Origin: Aulostomus chinensis
Lineage: Eukaryota; Chordata; Actinopteri; Syngnathiformes; Aulostomidae
NCBI GenBank assembly: GCA_037954235.1
Contig: JBBMOA010000004.1
Coordinates: 2,400,501 to 2,464,500, forward strand
Direction of reading: 5' to 3'
DNA length: 64,000 bases
A model generated the notes under the pieces. That model did no database searches, was not told the DNA's origin, and saw only the letters and a list, made by a program, of their open reading frames with translations. A program made the translations under genes and the position numbers. Position 1 is the first letter of the stretch. The number at the start of each line of letters is the position of its first letter. Shown one piece after another: positions 36,001 to 49,940 of the stretch.

Positions 36001-39000
36001 TTTTTCCCTCTTACACTGCCTCTTTGTGTCTCTAGAATGCAGAAAGAGACGGTCACAAATAGTTAGCTTGAAGCTAAATACATAAAAAAAAAAAACAGCA
36101 AAAACGTTAGTTAACAAACTTCCAACTCAGAATCTGGTATAATCCATGTTCCACACTGCTAAAGTTCCAGCCAAAATACAGTTTTTGACTTTCAAACTTG
36201 GAAAGTTATTTTGGCTAAGCCTCCTGGAGTAACAATTAGATTAAATAGGACCTTTACACTTGTGGGCCAAACTGGCAGTGAGCCGGCATGCATCAATACA
36301 CAGTACATCAGTACACATCAATACATTTTACTCGTTTGCTGTATCATTTCCCTACATACCACCACTTTTCACAAGCTGTAAGAACGATTCACTGCGCTAC
36401 CCAGGGCCACTGATCATGACATCTACTAAAAACAGGGTTTTGGGGATTCTAGAACACTATCTCAGTTAACTTAGCTGGTATTGGTTTCAGTGACTGCAGG
36501 GATTTTTGCTGATGCTACAGTCCATCAACAAGTTCCTTGCTGCAAGGAATGGTGCTGGCTTGCTTTTCCTTATCCTTATTTTGTAGCGGTTCTGTTTGAA
36601 GTTTGTCGTTTCATACTTGACTCTTTATGGCTTCTTACTCAGCGAGGAACACTCCCATGCAAAACAGCTGCTGCTTGCAAAATGTAACAGTGAACTTTGG
36701 TGGAAAGACTTTGGGGTTTAGGGGACCTCTGTGCCGTACTAACAGTCAAGCTTATCGACAAAATAGATGTGAAGAACACATATACAACATATACTGCACG
36801 TTTTACACATAGTAATACATGTCGCTGATAATAAGGACAAGCCATGTTTTCTTAATGTCATGTTCAAAAACAACCATGCAGGCAGACTTACGTCACCGGC
36901 CTGAACTAGTGTTTAGACTTAACAATATCAATGTGTAACTGGCCATTTCAGTACCCCGATCCTTCTCCTACACAGCCATGTGGTTGTAATTGATGCAGTA
37001 TGTGGTCTGGCATTGTCCTGTTGGAAAAGGCAAGGTCTTCCCTGAAAGACACGACGTCTGGATGGGAGCATATGCTGTTCTAGAACTTGGATTTACTTGT
37101 CAGCATTGATGGTACCTTTCCAGATGTGTAAGCTGCCCATGCCACACACACTCATGCAACCCCATACCATCAGAGATGCAAGCTTCTGAACTGAGCACTG
37201 ATAACAACTTGGGTTGTCCTTGTCCTCTTTGTCCGGATGACATGGCGTCCCAGTTTTCCAAAAAGAACTTCAAATTTTGATTCATCTGACCTCAGAACAG
37301 TTTTCCACTTTGCCACAGTCCATTTTAAATGAGCCTTGGCCCTGAGAAAACACCTGCGCTTCTGGATCACGTTTAGAAATGGCTTCTTTTTTGACCGATC
37401 GAGTTTTAGCCGGCAACGGCGAATGGCACGGTGGATTGTGTTCACCGACAATGTTTTCTGGAAGTATTCCTGAGCCCATTTTGTGATTTCCATGACAGTA
37501 GCATTCCTTTATGTGATGCAGTGCCGTCTAAGGGCCCAAAGATCACGGGCATCCAGTATGGATTTACGGCCTTGACCCTTACGCACAGAGATTGCTCCAG
37601 ATTCTCTGAGTCTTTGGATGATATTAGGAACTGTAGATGAGGACAACTTCAAACTCCTTGCTATTTTTCTCTGAGAAACTCCTTTCTGATATTGCTCCAC
37701 TATTTTTCGCCGCAGCATTTGGGGAATTGGTGATCCTGTGCCCATCTTGACTTCTGAGAGACACTGCCACTCTGAGAGGCTCTTTATATACCCAATCATG
37801 TTGCCAATTGACCTAATGAGCTGCAAATTGGTCCTCCAGCTGTTCCTTATATGTACATTTCACTTTTCCTGCCTCTTATTGCTACCTGTCCCAACTTTTT
37901 CGGAATGTGTAGCTCTCATGAAATCCAAAATGAGCCAATATTTGGCATGACATTTCAAAATGTCTCACTTTCAACATTTGCTATGTTATCTTTATTCTAT
38001 TGTGAATAAAATTTAAGTTTCTGAGAGTTGTGAATTCTTGCATTCCTTTTTTATTTACAATTTGTACAGTGTCCCAACTTTTTTGGAATCGGGTTTGTAT
38101 ATTATAAATCCATATGAAACTGAAAGTTTGCCCAATGGTTTTGTTGTGTAACGTGTAACAATTGATTGCTTATATCAGCCAATGTACCGAGATGGGAATA
38201 AGGAGCACTTTTTCGTGTGTGCGTGTGTGTGCGCGCGTGTGTGTGCGCGCGTGTGCATATAGTACAATAAATTGCCATAAACCTGAGTTTTAAGCATAAG
38301 TCATGGGTGTTGTGACTGGGTTTTCTTCTGAGTTGCATAATACACATGCACATAGATACACACAAAGTAAACCGCTTTATCATAAAAAGTCCCAGTTTAG
38401 CAGGCGCCCTGTGGACTGTAACCTTAAAAGGCATCATGTGAACCACAGAGCAGCAGTGTGACTCCCAACTAGACAAACGACTGTTTCCACTTTTCAAATC
38501 AGACAGGATCAAATGTGTTTTTCCCTTGTCGCAACATTGATGTATTTGCGAAACATCAGACTCATTTTTTACTTTCAACATTAAAAATTGGCTAATATTT
38601 TAAAATAACGTGAAGTAAGAATTTTACAGTGTCGTCAGAGAAGATAGAAAACTCATACGGTGATGCTGCTTGAAACACAGCAAGTTAATCTGAATCCTAC
38701 AAAACAAAAAATACATGCTTTGTCGATACTCCCATAGCATTAGGAATTCTATTCAATAGAAAAACTTTGCACCTTGTTTGCCTAGAATAATCACATGAAT
38801 ATGATGACAGCACACCATTAATTCACTTCCATCTTGTGCGTGTTGTGTTCTTGTATCTTGTGTTATAAGTTATGTTGCATTCCGGTGGAACAAGAGAGAT
38901 CACACTTCAAAATGGCTGCTCCAGACATAAACAATTGCCTTTAAAATCTACTGTTTTTAGCTTGTAGGTCTTAAATATTCTCCTGGAATGCGGTCAGCAA

Positions 39001-40477
39001 GTGTAACGTCACTGCATTTCCAAACTTTGACTTCTGAGGTGCGAATGCAGCATCATTATTTGCATACTCTCGTTCACAACTCTGCAGGTATAAGCTTGCC
39101 ATTGGAAGATTATTTCCTCTCTTGCCTTCTGTCTGCTGCTAATTTCTAAATTCTCACGAGCAGGATTGCATTTAATGCAAACTGCAGTAAAAAAAAAAAA
39201 AAAGGGCTGGGACTCTGGGATGCTCTGGGGAAGTGACTCAACCTCATCTCACGGCAAATCTTGTACATCTGTTTTGTAAAATTATCAAAGTGTCCAGTGA
39301 GTCTCCAGCCTGTTTCTCACAAATTCCTTCATTTCACAAAATTCCTCTACGTTATTATGTGTTTAATTGTGACTTTCTCTCTCGCCTACAGTTATCCAGT
39401 TCGGCTTTGTGTCTCTGTTCGTGGCTTCCTTCCCGCTTGCTCCTCTCTTCGCCCTGCTGAACAACGTCATCGAGATCCGACTGGATGCTAAGAAGTTTGT
39501 CACCGAGCTACGCAGGCCTGTCGCTGCACGTGCAAAAGACATTGGTAGGCTAATCTGACACAGTTATATATCATAACTTGCACTCACAAAAAAAGATTGT
39601 GAATCCAAATATTAAATTTTGGGTGTTCACACGTTATCCTCTTGTACAGCATGATTTAACTGGATGTGCTTTTATCTGATGGGTTATATCATACATCTCT
39701 AGGCCTGCTGATTGTCATACCAGATTATTGAGTATTTCCGCTTGTATTTGCCTCATTTTCAGGCTGAAAGAGTGTAGGAATCAACTTCTGAAACATCATG
39801 CGACACCCAAACTCTTAAGTGAAACCAAACTGGTTACATTCTTTCAAAGTTAGCAGTGGCTGCAGGCAGAGAGGCGGATTTCATGGCTTGGTGTACAAAC
39901 TGACACCAATCAGCAGATCAGTGTCGTCGTGTCCCGGCTGCTTCGTCAGTTTCATGATAAACATGCTCCTCTTTGGCTCTTAAAAACAATTCTCTGATGA
40001 TATGTGGTCTAACAGAGTTCGACAACCACTTCATACTAAATGAGAACTTTTATCATCAAAAATTAGCTCTGCTTTCTGCAATATTAAAACACATGAATTG
40101 ACATAACATTTTAACATCAATGAACTACAGCAAACGCAGCGTAAAGCTTTGTGTCAAACGGAAAGCTACAGGGTAATCATGCTGATTTAGGGTCTGATTC
40201 AGTCCTCCCATCTTTATTGACCAAAGGCGCGTTGGAAATTGTTATTTTTCCACATGATCTGGTATTCATAAATGGCCTCACATCCAAGCTCAAGCCCCTT
40301 GATCTGCTCACAGACTCATAAGGACTGTGAACTGAGTTGAACATTTCAACCATATTTGATATTTAGGAGTGGACAAACAAAGCTAGGACAAAACCACAAC
40401 TTTAACAAGGGGTTTAGTTTAGTTTAGTTTTGTTGAGTTCTTTTCTGTTCTGCTCCACACCCCGGTGTAGAATTCAA

Positions 40478-40517
<40 letters not shown>

Positions 40518-41494
40518 ATTTTATTTGTAAGTGCACTTTACATCTCAGAGAAATCTGAAAGTGCTATAAAAGTAAGTATGATTTGTTTTTCTTTGGCATC
40601 TGACTCCATCTGATTAGTTGTGGGTTAGACACATCTGACCGGTAAGGTGATTAACTGTTATCTCGGGGTTTGAAGTGACTTATTTTGACTTGTTTTGAAT
40701 TTGATCCAAGTTTACAAGCTCATCAAGTGGTTGGGGCGATGACAAACAAACTATAGGTGTAGATATACCTCAGAGGACAAAGACAGTCAGGCTAAGAGCA
40801 GGTAGAAATGGACGGTTATACTGTATATAAACAGCAGCAGGTGAGTGAGGAAGGAGGTAATTCAATTCTTGACAAAGGCAGGAAAGAAGAATAGCTTAAA
40901 ATGACAGGGGAATTGGGTTGCGTAAGCACAAACGGATTGTAGTAAACACTTTGTTTGATCAGAATTTGCAATTTTTTTTTCCTTTTTTGGGGGGGAAACT
41001 GGCCTGAGTAACTGGTGACAGCACTATGTCAGGATAAAACCACTACAGCAGGTACAATCAGTACATTCATCAGATATTTAGTAATAAACCAAATAAACAA
41101 ATTATGTAACTCACCAAAAAGAGTAAATCATCAATCCAAGGTCATAAATGGTGTTTTTACAGTTTGAATCTGGATTATTTGGACCCTTCAGTCAGATATT
41201 TTGTCTGAAACAAATCGTATTTGTAACAAGGGAATTTGAAGCATGTGTGGCGCTGAGTAAATTAAGTCATTGCAAAACACATGAAAATGAATTTAAATAA
41301 ATGTTGAAGCTGTGGTCTTTTTGTCATTGTTATGTGACAAACAATCTTTTGAATTCTTAAAATGGTATTTAATGATCCTACCATACATGCATGACAAACT
41401 TTTGGACAGCTATGTGAAATATTCATTTTCTACAATATTATGATGAAATCTGAAGCCAAATTAGGATAGTCTAGATCAGTGGTTCTCTCTCTCT

Positions 41495-41579
<85 letters not shown>

Positions 41580-41870
41580 TTTTACCCTAGTTCCAGCTCC
41601 AGAAGAAATCTGACCAGTACCACCATTATGACCAAGGTTATTAAAAATAGAGTTGTGTAGCTAATCTGTTCAGCTCCCACAGGGGTGGGCAAGAGATCTC
41701 AGAGGGCCAAACTGGCTTGGACAGAACCAGTGAGGGGCTGCACATCAGATAAACAGAAGGAAACATGAAACACGTGCTGGAATATGTTCATGACTCTGAA
41801 CTTTTCAACCGTATGTGTCAGTCAGGGGAACTCTGAAGTCAGAATGAAAGGATCCACCTGTTGTCAATTT

Positions 41871-41952
<82 letters not shown>

Positions 41953-44431
41953 CACACAAAAATGCGAAATGGTGGAGACTTTGATAGCAGTGCTCTCATC
42001 CAGCGTGATGGAGGGATTCTGTCACATTCTTAAAATAACCGCCTAAGTCATTTTTGACAAACTTTTTTTTTTTGCTGCTTAAATCAACTCCTTATGATGT
42101 CTTGTCTCCAGTTTTTTTTGTGTGTGTTTTCCTTAAAAACTTGAAAAAATGACTCAGGTGATTATTTTAAGAAGGCCGCAAGAGCAGTACAGCTTCACAC
42201 CAGAAAGTTTTAGAATCGTACACATCAGAATGAATCCTGTGCTCAATCTGAGGAAAGCACTGAGTCTGACTATTCTGCGAGGGTGAGCAGCAAAGAAGTT
42301 TATGTTCATCCTCAAAACGATACAAGAGTTTGGAACACAAGCGTTTCCGCTTGTCTGGGAGCTACGGCGTCATGATGACCGCTTCCAGGCTTATTTCAGG
42401 CTAAACATCGGCTGAATAATCTTTTCCTTCATCAACATTATATGATTCCATAATGCCAGATTAGCTGCTACTAAGCTACTGGTGGAACACATGTTGGAAC
42501 CATGGACCTGGACTGCTACATTGCACCTTATTCTCCTCAGAAAAATATCCAGCAGTTTGTCTTTCAGCCCTGAGTGTTTGGTTGAAAGGTGCCGTCTGAT
42601 GTGTGGTGATTTTCACTGCTAAAAACTTCACCACATACCACACACTGGGGTCTCGGCTCTCTGCCAACATCTTGAATTTGTCAATGCACAAGGATTTAAT
42701 AGAGACATCAGTATTTGTCAGATCCACATTTCTGTAAACGCAAAACCCTTGTGGGCGGCACGGTGGTGCAGTGGTTAGCACTGCTGCATCACAGCAAAAA
42801 AACTTCCAGGTTTAAGCCCCAGCTGGAGCACGGGATCTTTCTGTGTGGAGTCTCCATGTTCTCCCTGTTCCTGCGTGGGTTCTCTCTGGTACTCCAGCTT
42901 CCTCCCACAGTCCAAAGACATGCAAATGGAGACGAGGCTGATTGATACTCTAAATTGACCGTAGGTGTGACTGTGAGTGTGAATGGTTGTCTGTCTATAT
43001 GTGTTGGCCCTGCGATGTACTGGTGACCCGTCCAGGGTGAACCCCGCCCAAAGGCTGCTGGGATAGGCTCCACTGTTGTAGAATTGACTGTGTTCAAATT
43101 ATGAATTTAATCTTACATTTGATTTTTTCTTTTTGTCACATTCAAACCTCACTTTTATGAAGAGTAAAACATCTTGTGCAAATGATTTGCAAATGCTGTC
43201 CTCGCTTGTACGTATGTGTAAGCCTTGTGATAGCAACATCAAAAACAACAGTCCCACCACAAGGTGGCAATATAATTAAGGGAAATGCATTTCAGCCTAT
43301 AGAATAGCACACAATGTAAGGTCTTGGATCCACACGTTCCCTGATATGGGCTTAATCTGGTGGCGATATCTGCTTGCAAACGTTTTTGGAAAAATTGTGA
43401 AAACAGTTGTTTTTTTAAAAAATCTTCCTAGGGTTGTTGTCGATTATGCTTGAAAGTTTGCACGTATGAGCTACACAAATTTGCGACGATTTCTCAAGAG
43501 AATTTTTTCTTTTCTAACTTTAATTTCGACAAAACTTTACACATGTAACGTATTTGCACTGCAGATGAAACATTTTTTTAAAAACATGTAAAATATGCGT
43601 CAAGGCCTTAGTGGTTTCTTATGCCCTTACAGTATGAGTCTTCGTGAAGAAAATTTGTTGTGGTTTCGACTTGCATCACATCTGCTGCCCACTGGGCTCC
43701 ACTCACGTATGACTAAGATCCTGCTCATATTCGCTTGCAAGTCGAGTTGTTGTATGTTGTAATTATTTTTGAACTAAACACCTATTTACAGTTCTGTTAA
43801 ACTGCTTTCTGGATATTTTTTCATATTTCCCATCTCTTAATCCTTGTTACCTCTCTCTACACAGGAATATGGTACAACATACTGAGCGGAATGGGAAAAT
43901 TCTCGGTCATTATAAATGTAAGTGATAAATCTGCTCTTTAGAATCTCAACTCACCGAATTAAGTACTTCGACATTTCAGTAAATCATTGTGTGAAATCAT
44001 GAGGCTGTAACATGACATCACTACCTTAGCATTTAAGCTTTTAAGCGTTTTTTTCTGATAGTGTCATTTGAAGAGTTTTAAACCTGTAATTATGTGTTAT
44101 TGTGAGTTTTATTGTTGGTTTCTGAGTGGGAATGGTTTGTGGGTCCGTGCCCTTCATATTTTATCATTACAGTTAGCCACATTGTTGACAGTTGATAATA
44201 AAAAAGACTGGTTACCCGCATTCGCTCTTATGCGCAAATGTCATATAAGATGCTAAAGAAATCATCAAGGTGTGTGTGAGTTTGTAGGAGTCAGGAAAGT
44301 TCTGTCGGGGATTTGTCCCTGGCAAGCTAACTTAATCCTATCATGCTTACTTTCAATATTCAACAGATTTGTGGAGGATTCAGGAAAACAAACAGCAGGA
44401 GTTATTATTTATGCTAGAGCTATGGGGCACT

Positions 44432-44465
<34 letters not shown>

Positions 44466-46947
44466 AAGCTACCCTGGGAGCTTTTAGGCAATGGAAAACT
44501 AGGAGCAGAATTCCCCCTTTATGCTTATAGTGTCTGTAATAGTTTGTCAAAATTATCTTACTGCATTTTTTTAATCGGAAAATTTTTGTTTGTTCCCAAA
44601 ACGTGTTTCTTTTAAAAACAAAGGGACATATTTGACAAATTGTATGACAAATGTATTTTTAAATTGATGTTTCTCTCTGGCTCTTTCTCCCTCGAGGCCT
44701 TTGTGATTTCTTTTACATCAGACTTCATCCCTCGGCTGGTCTACCAGTACATGTACAGTCAGACGGGCACCATGCACGGCTTCATCGACCACACACTCTC
44801 CTACTTCAACGTGTCCAATTTTAAAGCAGGCACGGCACCGCAGAACTCTCAGCAAGGAGATATCACCTTCTGCCGGTAAAGACACAGACACATGCACACA
44901 CACGCATGGACGCGTTCGTAAAGCTGATGCAACTTTGTTAGGATGCTCAGTGATATAAAGTGAAACTAAACTCAGTTAAAAACAAGTTTTATATCTGAAA
45001 CAGCCCTAAAATCTAAATATAGTTCAATGAAATATTATATTGGTAGTTTTTTTTTCATCTCTAGATATTTTTGGTTATCTGTTCAGACAAATATGGGACA
45101 TACTCTACTTGAATGAATAAACACACTCATCAGTTTTGATTCTTACAACATTTGTGTAGCGCTATAGTACTTTATCTTCTTTTTTAAAATCTTATCCACA
45201 AATAGATTATATTGCAACTGAGTATGAAAGACAGCAAGTGACTGAGTTGTTTTTTTTTAGGGGGGGGGGGTTTCGGAGATAACGTCATGTTTAGAATGAC
45301 ATGTACATTTACACAAACACTGATAAACTCATAAATCATTTTCAGTCTTGGAACATCAAGATTCTGTCTCAATCAAGTTCCATGGTTTTTTCGTCACACA
45401 AAGACAGTGCCCTATTGTATCATCTGTGCATTTTCACTCATACCAGTGGCAAGCATCTCTTTCATAATACCAAGAGAAAGAGCCCCAGAAGAAAAGGTCA
45501 TGGATGCCAAGGCCCACGGACAGCTGAGGCTGACCTGCTGTTACGTAACATAGCGAATAATTACAACGCAAGAATAAGGTCTTTGTGTCAGGGGAAGTGT
45601 GGTATGTCATGTCTCTAAGATGACGCCTTGAACGCTTAAAGGCGTGAAATTAGCTGTAAGATGTTTCAAGAAGGGTGTTTGTGTGACACATGGCTGGCCG
45701 TGTTGTTTGCGCTGTCTCTGGACTCAAGGCTATTGATTCAGCTCCATATATTCTATGTCAAATGTTCCAGACAGATAATTTCATTCTCTTTTTGTTGGCA
45801 CAGTCAGCATGGAGACTCTGGTTGTATGGATGAATGTATGCAAGAAGGAACAAATGGGGTCAAGGATGGATAAATTGACAGATGACGGTGTCCAAAAGAG
45901 GGGATGAGGGTTAATATAGCTGGAAGTGAGAGAGAGTTTATCTATAGGGAATGATACAGGAAGTGGGAAATACCACCATACCCTGGGTGGAGGCGCTGGA
46001 GCTAGATGGATATACAAATGGATGGATGGTGTGATAAAGGCCAACCACTAAGGCTTTAAATGTTTCATTGCATTCAAAACAGCAACATGAAAAACTTGAG
46101 GGTTTCTGCTCGAGTGGAGAGAGATGTACACTCTTAACTTCAGTGTTGTAGAAAATAGGACTAAACTCAAGAGTTCTTCTCGAGGGTTCCAAAAAATGTC
46201 TCACATATTTGTCTTTTTTTGAAATGCCTTTTGCGAAAATAGTAGATGTCTGCTGCAACAGCATAAACAGTGGGTTGTCGTAGTATCATATAGTGATCTG
46301 AAAAATATAAATAAAGATGAAATCATGAACTAAATGCTACTAACTAGATCAGAGGTCACCAACCTTTTCTACCAAAAACAGGCTGCAGCTACTCATTCAG
46401 TTCAGTTTCATGTCAGATTTCATGTTTAATCATCTTCTTATGTCAGGTTTCAGAACTTCTGCATATGAAAAGTGCTTAAAAGTATTTTTAAAATGACAAA
46501 GTTATTTTCAAAGTCGAAATTTGTATTTGGACTGGGATAACATCTGTAGCTGAACACTGTAAAACTAAAAACGTTAGATGTTGGAGCTACTACATGTTGC
46601 TGATTAAATCAAACTCTACCCCAGAAGCACACATTTTTCAAGTGGTTTTCTAGTCGTCTGCAACCTAATTTATGATAGCTGCTTCAACTCCAATGCCGGT
46701 TCACATCATTTTCCTCATTTTAACAGTGTCCCGTTGAAATTACAGACCCGAAATTCAAAGAGGATTGTCTCAAAGTTTCACTAGGTTGCTTGCGACGTGT
46801 GTTCATTGCAAATGTGAGACGTTTTTACAAGTTGGAACTGTCTTTGACTAGGGATTTTTATGATTCTCATTGACAGAAATGTGAATATTTGGATCAGTAT
46901 TTAGATCATGCTTATTTATCAAAATTGATTATTGATTTCACTTCTTA

Positions 46948-46994
<47 letters not shown>

Positions 46995-49062
46995 TATAGT
47001 TTGTTTGTTCATATTTCAGTAGCGGTCATTGTAATGGTAGCTGGCAGTGGTCCAAGAAGTTGAAATTTGCATGAAAAACATAAATACCAAGGCCATTTGT
47101 ATACAAGTTCTATTCATATGACATATTGGCCTGTCATTGATTTTCACACCTACTATTTACAGCAGGGTTAACAATAAGATACATTCATTCACATCAGAGA
47201 ATCTCTGAAAAGAAGCTGTCTGAATGTGAGGCAGTGTATGAACAGCTTTACAGCTGATGTAGAGTTAAGTCAACACCCTGCCAAGCTTTAGGATCTTTTT
47301 TTTTTTTTTTTTTTGGTATTCATTTAAAAAAACTCTGTAGACACAGAATATTGTGCCAACAGCCACATTCTCTCCCTAGAATTATTCCTTGAGGAGTAGC
47401 TTGGTTTAGAGCAGAAGTGGGCGAGAGTAAGCAAAAGGCCATCAATCAGACATTGTTTGTTCTGCAGGATTTGAACTGAAGAGCTTGCGTGACAGCATGC
47501 GCCGACTGTCATTGTGTGAAAATATTCAGTCTGGCAATGAAGTCGGGACACAATTTTGGGGCTTTGTCCTCTTTTTCCGGTGATGAAAAGGTTGTGGAGG
47601 GGTTAACATGTTTGGTCTCTGGATGATGTATTCTTTGAATACCGCAATTCTCTCAGAATATCAAACATGCTGACTTTGACCTGACATTAGATATTTAAAT
47701 GTCCACTAATCTTGATTAAAAATATTACATTTCGACTTAACTTTTCTCTTTCTTGAAATGGTCATTCTGCCATTCTCTTTTAGGTTGACTGAAATAATTT
47801 TGTCTTTATTGATTTTTTTTTGTTTGTTTTTTTGGAGGGGGTGGGAGGTTTCGGTTTTCATTTGTATTCCCTGTCGCAAGCTCATGGAAATGTAAGTTTC
47901 AAATTCCATAGGTACAAACTGCAAAAGCAGTGACCAATCAACTGTGTAACATCCTCCTCCACATATTCACCATCTCCTTCTCTGGTCTGAGCCCTTTTCT
48001 CCATAATAATAATAATAATAATAATAATAAAGCTTTTATTTAAAGGCGCCTTTCTTGGCACTCAAGGTCGCCGTACAGAGCACATTTTTAAAAAAAAATA
48101 CATCAAAAACATCAAAACAAACAAACATCAAACTTTTCGTTATTTCAGCAAAAGTGTCTGACATTTGTTGTCTCTAAACAGATTCTGCATGTAAATATAG
48201 ACTCTGTCGACAAAGGATGAATATGTCGGGACAGGGACGCTTCTGTTTTCTGATTGAGTAGCTTTGACCAATCACATTTGAGCACGCCCGGGTTGCGTCT
48301 ATGTAAACAGGTTGTGGGGTGCGAGATGGAATGTATTGACAGAAATGTAAGGTAAAAAAAATGGTTATAATCTGACACTTCAACAAAGCCATTGTAGTGG
48401 TTTTAAACTGTAAACTGGCTACTTTGGACTGCAATCTGCTCATATTCATCATCTTTCAACTCTATTCAAACATCTCAAGTTGCCATACGGAGTGCAAACA
48501 ATGAGTGGCGGATGTAACAAGGAAGTACAGTATTAAACCCATTATCCGCTGGCTACACCAGAACCCAGAGATACTAGCCCTTGTTCCGATTGCAGTTTTT
48601 TCACCCTTGAGCTGCACCTCCAATTTTATGTTTACTGTATTAACTGGAAATGAGTTCATGAAAAAACTCAACATAGCGCATCAAAGCCCCTTCCAAGTTT
48701 AGTCGGCAGTTAAATTGTCAATCGCCGGAGTTGAGCAGATCATCAGGTTTATGATAGTCCCGTGATCGTGGGACAGTGCAAGAATGTTTGTGCTGGATTG
48801 TCCCGGTCTTCCCAATCAACGTATCAATTAGTACATCACATAAAAGCATTCTCTCTTTGTTTAGTGTGTACTGTCTTTTGAGTACATGTGATACATAAAT
48901 AATGAAGATGTCTTGTGGCCGCGTGGTCTCTGCAGGCACTTAGAACTGTGTTTTTCTCTGTCAAAGAATCATCTGGAACTTGGTAGGTGGGCATTTTGAT
49001 GTTTTTGTCTTGCTCTGCCCAGCCAGGTAAAGTAAAAGAGTGTTTTGGGAGGTGTGAGAGAG

Positions 49063-49100
<38 letters not shown>

Positions 49101-49508
49101 TGAATGAGAGGGAGTGAGACAGAGCGAGAGAGAGGGGGGGAGTGTGAAGTAGCTGTAAAGGGATCACAGAAAACTGGAAAGCAGATGGATAAAGAGATGA
49201 AAGGCACATGTTCTCGCACACAACAGGGATGAGATACTGTTTATTAAGCGAGTGGCCTCCTATTGTTGTGGCGCCTGATGGAAACCATGTTGACGTGTGT
49301 GTGTGTGTGATTTAAGGATGGGAATGGTCCGACCTTTTGTCTGTAAATTCATCCTGGATCCCAGGAGGCAGTGCATTGACAGCAGGAAGTCCATGAGACA
49401 CACACACACACACACACACACACTACTAATCATAATCTCATTGAGTGGTCTTCTGAATTGAGTTAGATGCTCCAGTTGCTGCACAGTTATCGCCAAACAT
49501 GGAGCGTC

Positions 49509-49549
<41 letters not shown>

Positions 49550-49886
49550 TAGACACGAGGAGAGAAATGTTCTTTGTGAATATTTTATATTTAATGCCAA
49601 CCGAGCAAGTTGACTGAAGCGTGACGATGAGAGGTCTTGTTTTAAAGTTTGGTTCACACTGGAAGACGAGAGAGCAAGAGAGAGGATGAATATCAAAGGA
49701 GAACGAGAAGAGCTGACTCTCACGGGCAGCATTCCTCGCTCATGACTGTATAAGGAGAAGGACGAGAGGGACACACACACACGCACACAGAGTTCACTTT
49801 TATTTCAATACTGTTAGTCGAGCACTTAGTGAAAAAGTTCAATAAGGCCTTTTCATCTATTCTGGCTTGAGAGGATTTTTTCATTA

Positions 49887-49940
<54 letters not shown>

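Larger units (their letters stand above)
32959..39391 (+). other. ano2: Intron w18
   Basis: A GT..AG intron of 6.4 kb. It starts with a CA repeat (32966-33010) and contains a CTCF-like motif (35736-35749), a transposon fragment (35926-36118), a dead Tc1 element (36945-38099) and (GT/GC)n (38214-38256). Confidence 0.85.
39545..43864 (+). other. ano2: Intron w19
   Basis: A GT..AG intron of 4.3 kb. It holds an (AAT)n-linked repeat tail (40477-40570), two long (AT)n arrays (41498-41573, 41872-41948), a SINE (42752-43075) and a CTCF-like motif (43257-43270). Confidence 0.85.

Noticed and set aside
41498..41948. AT-rich arrays considered as a replication origin or attachment region
   Set aside because: Plain dinucleotide repeats; nothing else supports such a role.
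48505..48702. 65-codon open frame in intron w21
   Set aside because: No domain, no splice partner and no conservation evidence.
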